Source: Nemophila menziesii (taxonomy: Eukaryota > Streptophyta > Magnoliopsida > Boraginales > Hydrophyllaceae). Taken from it: a stretch of DNA of 64,000 nucleotides. Position numbers and translations under genes: made by a program. The stretch covers positions 23,425,507 to 23,489,506 of the forward strand of contig JARWIR010000017.1 of the NCBI GenBank assembly GCA_029959085.1. Direction: 5' to 3'. Shown here one piece after another: positions 58,483-64,000 of this stretch. Every line of letters starts with the position of its first letter. The first letter of the stretch is position 1. The notes below the pieces were generated by a model. The model had not been told where the DNA came from. It was given only the letters and a program-made list of their open reading frames with translations, and made no database searches.

Positions 58483-58912
58483 ATTAGATAGATCTAAAAT
58501 CAGTTGATTAATATCATTTCTATAACTAATTCTATACGTAATAGTTTAATTGCTTTCTATGTATCAAATGAACAAAACAAAAAACGTACGTGAGAAACTC
58601 TTTTTTCTGGTATTATCTAACTATTAGCTGTTGTGTTGTGTCAGTTTCACATGATCACATCTGTACAACACATGAAATGTGTAATGCTTTACACATAAAA
58701 GTGACGGACACATAAAGTTTGCTGATGTGTCAACATTAAATATCACATCACAGTTATGTTTCAAAAAATAAAATAAGTAGAGTAACAAAGTGTTTGATAG
58801 ATTGATTACAAATGCTTATCTATTGATAAGTTAAAGAAGAGATAACAAAACAAAATTGTCTCTGATTGATGATTAATCTCTAATTTTAACTAACATCACA
58901 TGCAATATTAGC

Positions 58913-60571
58913 TTATAAAGCAATTGCTTGTGGATAACAACTATTAACCTCCATTTTCAAAGAGTCCCAAACATGTTTACATTTTTCCCACTTACTTTCT
59001 ATTCGACTTAAAAAGGCCTTTGCCCACTCTTCATCACTCCCATTAATACTCAAATCATAAGGTACCGAGAAACTGTTTTTACAATGAACGAAAAATTTAT
59101 TAGTAACTCGAATTTACTCGAATTAAATTACCAGATTTTTTCACCTTAGTAATTCTTGCAAAGTTCCTTTATCAGATCTGGTGACTAGTATTTGAAAAAG
59201 ATGGAGAGATTTAGTTGAGAGATTGTATATAGCATCTTCAATATGATCTTTACTGAGTAAATATACTATTGGATAACCAAGAAGCCATCTATGAAAGTAA
59301 TAAAATTAGATGAGTTAATTAAATTACGATATATAATTAGAAGTTATTATTGTTTACCCATTAAGAGTTGGAACAGTGACTTGAGTTTCTTCAATACTGT
59401 TCGTGAGATCAATTAAACTAGATGATTCATTCTCAGTGTACATTTCCTTTATAGGAAATGTTGAGGAAAATAATTTTTGAGCTGATTCAAGTTGCATTGA
59501 GGATACGGTTTTTTCAGCTATAGTTATCATCTGGAATAATGATATTAATAAGAGTATTAACAATTAACAATTAACAATTAACAAAGAAATTAGAGATTTT
59601 TTTTAAAATAATTTAATAGGATTAAGAGACCTTTAAAGGCTCCTTTTCAATGTCCACAAGAATTACGTCTGTTTCCAAGGTTAAAGTTGAATGTACAAAT
59701 TCTGCAAGTGCTTTCACATTAATTATATATATCATATCTTCTATTACCATGATTTTTAGAAGCTTAAAAGCTGAGGATTCCTGAAACTTGGTAAAGATGT
59801 TATTACAATATTTATTCATGAAAATACAACATTAATTTAGTTCAGAAAGAACCTTTTGGCAGCGCTCAAGAAAAGCACAAAGGCGTTCCTGTAATTCTGG
59901 CAATTTTCCTCCATAGTCTACCATTATTACAGGCCTCATTTCTGTGCATAAGGCCAAAATATCTGCCAAAAACATTTCGAAAATATTGATGTAATTCAAG
60001 TTATATTACATCAGAATTTCAAAAGGAATTACAAAAATTGAGGAGAAATTAAGTAAGGGATTATAAGGGATTAAAATCTTCGATCTGTTTTAGCTAAAAT
60101 CCAATTCCATCATGTATCTCGGATGTGGATTCCTTATTTTTCAGTTCTATGTTCTGGGTTCTAATGTGTGTACAACATAAGATGCAAAATAAGAATTAAA
60201 CAATATGTTCTTCGTCAATTTGTTTATGTTTCGTCCTTAACAACATAGTCCCGTACGCAGGGTACTTAGCACGTTAGCTAATTGGTACACGGGCCCTAAT
60301 ATCCATTCTCTAGGACTAAAGACTAATGGGTGTCTAATCTCATTAGTTCACATGTGCATATGCTAACAGTAAATATCACATATATACATACACTGAATCA
60401 CATGTATATGTAGATATATCCATATATAAAAGACCCAAATGGAGAAATGAGTAAAAAAAATAGAGGACCTATCTCAAGACGACGCTTAGAAGAAGATTTG
60501 AGCCGCCATTTGATTGTAGAGAGAGATGACTCAAACACCAGCAGAATTCGCTCCAATTCTGCAGAATCCAT
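58913..60571 (-). CDS. UPF0739/C1orf74-like protein (tentative family), six exons
   Basis: Exons on the minus strand are 60571-60469, 59962-59853, 59780-59631, 59530-59358, 59288-59145 and 59072-58913. All introns are GT-AG and phases match across every junction (840 bases, 279 residues). The protein starts MDSAELERILLVFESSLSTI, continues with KWRLKSSSKRRLE, ALCTEMRPVIMVDYGGKLPE and LNGWLLGYPIVYL, and ends FSVPYDLSINGSDEEWAKAF ... CYPQAIAL. Length, the early MVDYGG, the central GWLLGYPIVY and the terminal SVP segment fit my recollection of the UPF0739 (DUF4504) family, whose biochemical role is unknown to me. No signal peptide or membrane span is obvious. The exon model is well supported; the family name is a recognition from memory. 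Confidence 0.78.
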
Positions 60572-60665
60572 TCAGCTTTTGTGTTCGAACAAAATAAAAA
60601 ATCAGCTTTTATGTGGGGTAAAACTGATTTTAAAGAATACTCATTTAGCTTTTTTTAAATAGATA

Positions 60666-60780
60666 ATTTTTTTTTACCTAGGAGAGCCACTTTGGACTCG
60701 GAGTCATTGACTCAGTTGGAACCTGCACCATTAGATTGGATGACCAAGGCCCTAACCAGTGAGCTAATCCCAACTAGTTA
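60666..60780 (-). mobile_element. tRNA-derived SINE-like sequence
   Basis: The minus strand has an A-box-like TAGCTCACTGGTTAG (about 60752-60766), then 30-odd bases later a B-box-like GGTTCCAACT (60714-60723), and ends in an A run (complement of 60667-60675). A second A-box-like TGGTCTAGTGGTTAG lies upstream near 60850-60870. Confidence 0.55.
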
Positions 60781-61152
60781 AATAATTATTTGCAACGATT
60801 ACTTTCGTTTCGTTTTATTAGATCCTAAGATCTCTTGGTAGCTGCGGAGTAGTCTAACCACTAGACCAATTATCGATCTTAATTTCGTATTTTCCTTATA
60901 AACGGAATATTTTATCGTCGTTTTAGTTTTTTTTTTCCGAATAAAACTACATTAATAAAGAGTTATTACAAATTAGTCAATACAAATGAATACTATTGGG
61001 ACTAGGAAAAAATATTAGTTTAGCGAGATAATTTATTTATCGATAAATGAATATATTATTCCTTTATCGATGAATGAATTTTTATTCATTTAGATATTAT
61101 TTTTGCACATTTTTATATTCTCGAATGAATAATTACTTTACACTATAGAAAT

Positions 61153-61500
61153 GTGATGGATGGCGAAATTCTTTTGAACTATCCTAACGAGAATGATGTC
61201 ATTATGGAATTGCCTATCGATGATGAAATTATTGAGTCTGTACTGAATGATTATAATGATCCAGAATCAGATGATAGTAGTGTCACACCAAATGTGTCAT
61301 CAAACGAAGCATATCAAACAGTAATCACCTTACGAAACTATTTTCTACCACACGAGCAGAATACTCCTGAAATTTTGTTTGCGCTAGGAAAAATCAAGGA
61401 TGGGATGATTTTCGGTGGACAAAAAAGGAAAAAACTATAGACTCCTTTTTTGTAAAAGATGATTTATTGTATGAACGTTGTTGATTGAAAAAAAAATCTT
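61153..61500 (+). pseudogene. C-terminal tail of a pogo/Tigger-like (Tc1-mariner) transposase
   Basis: The frame shows MELPIDDEIIESVLND, an acidic SDDSS stretch, SNEAYQTVITLRNYFLPHEQ and ALGKIKDGM. After a one-base shift near 61425 it gives KTIDSFFVK. An acidic linker, a paired helical segment and a closing T-I-x-S-F-F are typical of pogo-like DDE transposases in many eukaryotes. The catalytic core is absent, so this is dead. Confidence 0.55.
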
Positions 61501-61789
61501 TTTAAATACATATATATATATAAAATTGTGATGATTATTCATTTATATTTATATAGGGTCTTTAAGGATTTCACGGAAATTATTCATTAATACATTTAGC
61601 GAGGTTATTTATTTATCCCCTTAGCCCAAGTCAGGACTGGAGAAAGCTATTCGAACATTCATTTATCGAGGTTTAAATGTACCAAGCATTTCAAAGTCAC
61701 CCTTACTCAAGTTAGTAATTGGGGAGGTGGATAAATATTCCAAAGCCACACAATTTGCCACTTAGCTTATGTTTGGTCACCAATCTGCT
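61501..61789. other. AT-rich DNA between transposase tail and LINE
   Basis: No gene seen. The word TTTAGCGAG(A/G)(T/A)(A/T)ATTTATTTATC flanks the transposase tail on both sides (about 61018 and 61596), which may mark old element ends. Confidence 0.4.
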
Positions 61790-64000
61790 ACTCTATTGTT
61801 TGATCTCCTAGTAAATGTGATCTTAAGCTTATACTTAGCTTTACAAAAAATAAATATTCTTAACCAAAATCCTAGTGCTGCTAGAAAATCTACCACTAGT
61901 AGAGTTAATTTGATTAATAATAGATTGGTTGACTTTTTCCAGCTCTACAGAACCAGGATTGTAACTTGAAGCCATCCCACAAGTTGCCATGATTCCTCTT
62001 GCCTCTGCCTCAACTACTGAATTCACTTGAACCTTCTTAGCAAAACCTTCTAGCATAGTACATGTTGAGTCCCTCAGAACACAAGCAAATGCAGCTAGAT
62101 TAGTTTTTTAAATCAACTGAGGGATCACAATAATTTTAAAGTTTCCATGACTATGGGAAATCTAGTTTGTACCCCTTCCCCTAACCACACTTGTTTCCTG
62201 ATATAGAGGTTCCAAATTACCTTGCCCTTCATTTATTATAACTATTTCTAAATTGTTCAACTGTGCATTTGAATAAAGATTCTTAGCCTCAGGAGTATGT
62301 TCATTAGCTAAGCAGTACTCATCATAGGCTATTATAGATTTTTGAATAGTACATATAGGGACAACACCTCTGAATATACATTCATTTCTTCATTCGCGTA
62401 GATGCCAAGCCACAAAAAAAAAAGCTAACTCCAGTAATTTAGATGAATGGTCACCATTCTCTTTTGTATACATTCTAATAAAATGAATCCATTTTTTCAC
62501 ATTACATGAAGGTTCAGTTAGTCAATTAAAACTCAATGGATTTGCCAGCCACACAACTCTGGCCCATGAACAATGGAATAAAAGATGCATAATTGACTCA
62601 TTTTGTGCACCACAGAGGTTACAAATTGGAGAGTCAACTGACTTCCTTTTAAACCCATTTTTATTTGTAGCCAAACCATTATTACAACATTTCCATATAA
62701 TTTTATTAATTTTGGCATAAATTTTAATTTCCAAATGAACTTCCAGTCTAAAGATTCCAACTGAATAGAGAATCCCCCAACTTTTTTATTCTTTAACATT
62801 TCTTGCCTTTGTTGAGCCTTCCAAAGCTTATTATAACACTCCTTCACTGTGACATCCCCTGACTTAGAACCATTCCAAAAAGGAGAGTCTATACATAAAT
62901 GAAATTGGGAATGTATAATTGGCTTATGGTTGCTGCAAATGCAACTTTAGGTAAGAATAAGTTGTCAATCATTTCCAAGTTCCATTGATTTGTTTCAAAG
63001 TTAATAATCTAAAAAGCAAACTCTAATGTACACCCTTGAGGTTTAGATAAAATATAATGATTTGGAAGGCAGGGATCTTCCCAAATCTTAATTCTTTTTC
63101 CATCACAAAAGGTCCATTTCAACTATTCTTTAAAACAGTCCTTACTTGCAAGTATACTCTTCCAACCCCAAAAACAGTTGTTAGATAAAGATGCTTTTAA
63201 AAAACAAAATTAGGAAAATATTTCCCTTTTAGCAACTTGAAAAAAAAAAAGAGTTTTGATTGTTGAAAAATTTCCATGCATTAGAAGCCAAAAGAGCCAA
63301 GTTTTGAGTATGAAAGTCTTTAAACCCAACTCTCCATCCTCTTTAGAATTCATAAGAGTTTTCCACTTAACCCAATGACATCTATTATTACCTTGATTGT
63401 TCCATTAAAAAATTGAAACTAAAGAAGTCAAGTGACTTGTGAGTTTTTCTGGAATTAAAAAAATGACATAATGAAATCAGGTATAACACCTATAATAGCT
63501 TTAATGAGAGTTTTCTTCCCACTTTTAGAAAACATTTTAGTTTTCCAACCATCCATTCTTTTGTTAGTATCAATTTAACTAAGCATTCCAATGATTTAAA
63601 TTTAAATTTGCCCCAATTCGAGGGAATTCCAAGATACTTACTAAGGCCCTCTAGTCTCCTCAAACCGAGTTGACTTGAAATTCTAAATCTGATTTCCATA
63701 TACTGTTTTTATTGAACATCACTCTAATCTTGTTTAAATTGATGTTTTGACCTGTTGTCATACCATACCAATTCATAATAGTGATAAATATATCAACATT
63801 ATATTCATCGACTTCTAAAGAAAAGAGGCTTTCATCTTCACAAGATATGAGTAATCATAGGTGCTGATTTAGCAATTTTCAACCCCTTTAACAACCATGT
63901 ATGAACATAATAATCAATCAAAAAAGTTGGAGCTTGAGTAACAAGACAAAAGATATAGGGTGACAAGGGGTCTCCCTGTCTCAAACTTTTATAAGGGCAT
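61790..64000 (-). pseudogene. Decayed LINE, reverse transcriptase to RNase H, running out of the window
   Basis: From the right edge leftward on the minus strand: SLRQGDPLSPYIF (reverse transcriptase motif), a frameshift then CEDESLF where the catalytic F-A-D-D is expected, GQNINLNKI, KYLGIPSNWGK and GRKLSLK (thumb region). These are followed by the zinc-binding region WKCCNNGL, KSVDSPICNLCGAQNESIMH and LLFHCSW (about 62522-62734), and an RNase H remnant with SVVEAEARGI (about 61841-62056). Multiple stops, shifts and loss of the catalytic Asp pair show it is inactive. Confidence 0.85.

Noticed and set aside
59853..59975. Alternative start of the UPF0739-like gene at the ATG at 59975
   Set aside because: It is in frame, but an upstream exon (60469-60571) with a correct donor, matching phase and family-like residues explains the protein better. 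A shorter isoform cannot be excluded.
1..64000. CRISPR arrays, operons, riboswitches, ribosomal RNA genes
   Set aside because: No regularly spaced unique-spacer repeats or rRNA-like sequence was seen, and the gene structure is eukaryotic.

Overview
The window is AT-rich plant nuclear DNA, most likely from a eudicot. It has spliced GT-AG genes, Copia and Gypsy LTR retrotransposons, LINEs, several MITE families and many microsatellites. No organelle or bacterial gene organisation is seen, and the species cannot be named from the sequence alone.

Three host genes can be reconstructed exon by exon. (1) A four-exon gene on the plus strand (3613-5341) encodes a 376-residue organelle-type CRM-domain RNA-binding protein. 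(2) A four-exon gene on the plus strand (47205-49584) encodes a 331-residue pfkB-family fructokinase. (3) A six-exon gene on the minus strand (58913-60571) encodes a 279-residue protein that I tentatively place in the UPF0739/C1orf74-like family; its exons are short and easily missed.

Layout. 1-2950: truncated Athila-like Gypsy copy. 3048-3290: LINE tail. 3550-5400: CRM gene, with a ribosomal protein eL29 fragment in intron 1. 5700-8000: LINE pieces and low-complexity DNA. 8800-14485: decayed Copia element on the minus strand, split by two solo LTRs with perfect target-site duplications (TSDs). 15662-24187: complete but coding-defective Athila-like element with LTRs, tRNA-Asp-type primer site and a TSD. 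25010-28710: a G-free CA-rich tract followed by a C-poor TTAAGG-type hexamer array, itself split by a solo LTR. 28720-30500: AT-rich duplicated blocks, a foldback element and a hAT MITE. 32160-39905: a long foldback element split by a 6.5-kb Copia element with one intact 1359-codon polyprotein. 39950-41343: another solo LTR. 42830-46090: MITEs and hAT elements. 47100-49750: fructokinase gene. 50300-51460: Stowaway/Mutator/Tourist-type MITEs. 52640-54300: minisatellites. 55290-57330: probable decayed Copia LTR. 57420-58110: LINE tail. 58900-60600: UPF0739-like gene. 60660-61500: SINE-like sequence and a pogo-like transposase tail. 61790-64000: decayed LINE running out of the window.

The three host genes show no sign of working together. 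They sit as islands in nested repeats, and much of the informative structure is insertion history: which element lies inside which, read from TSDs.
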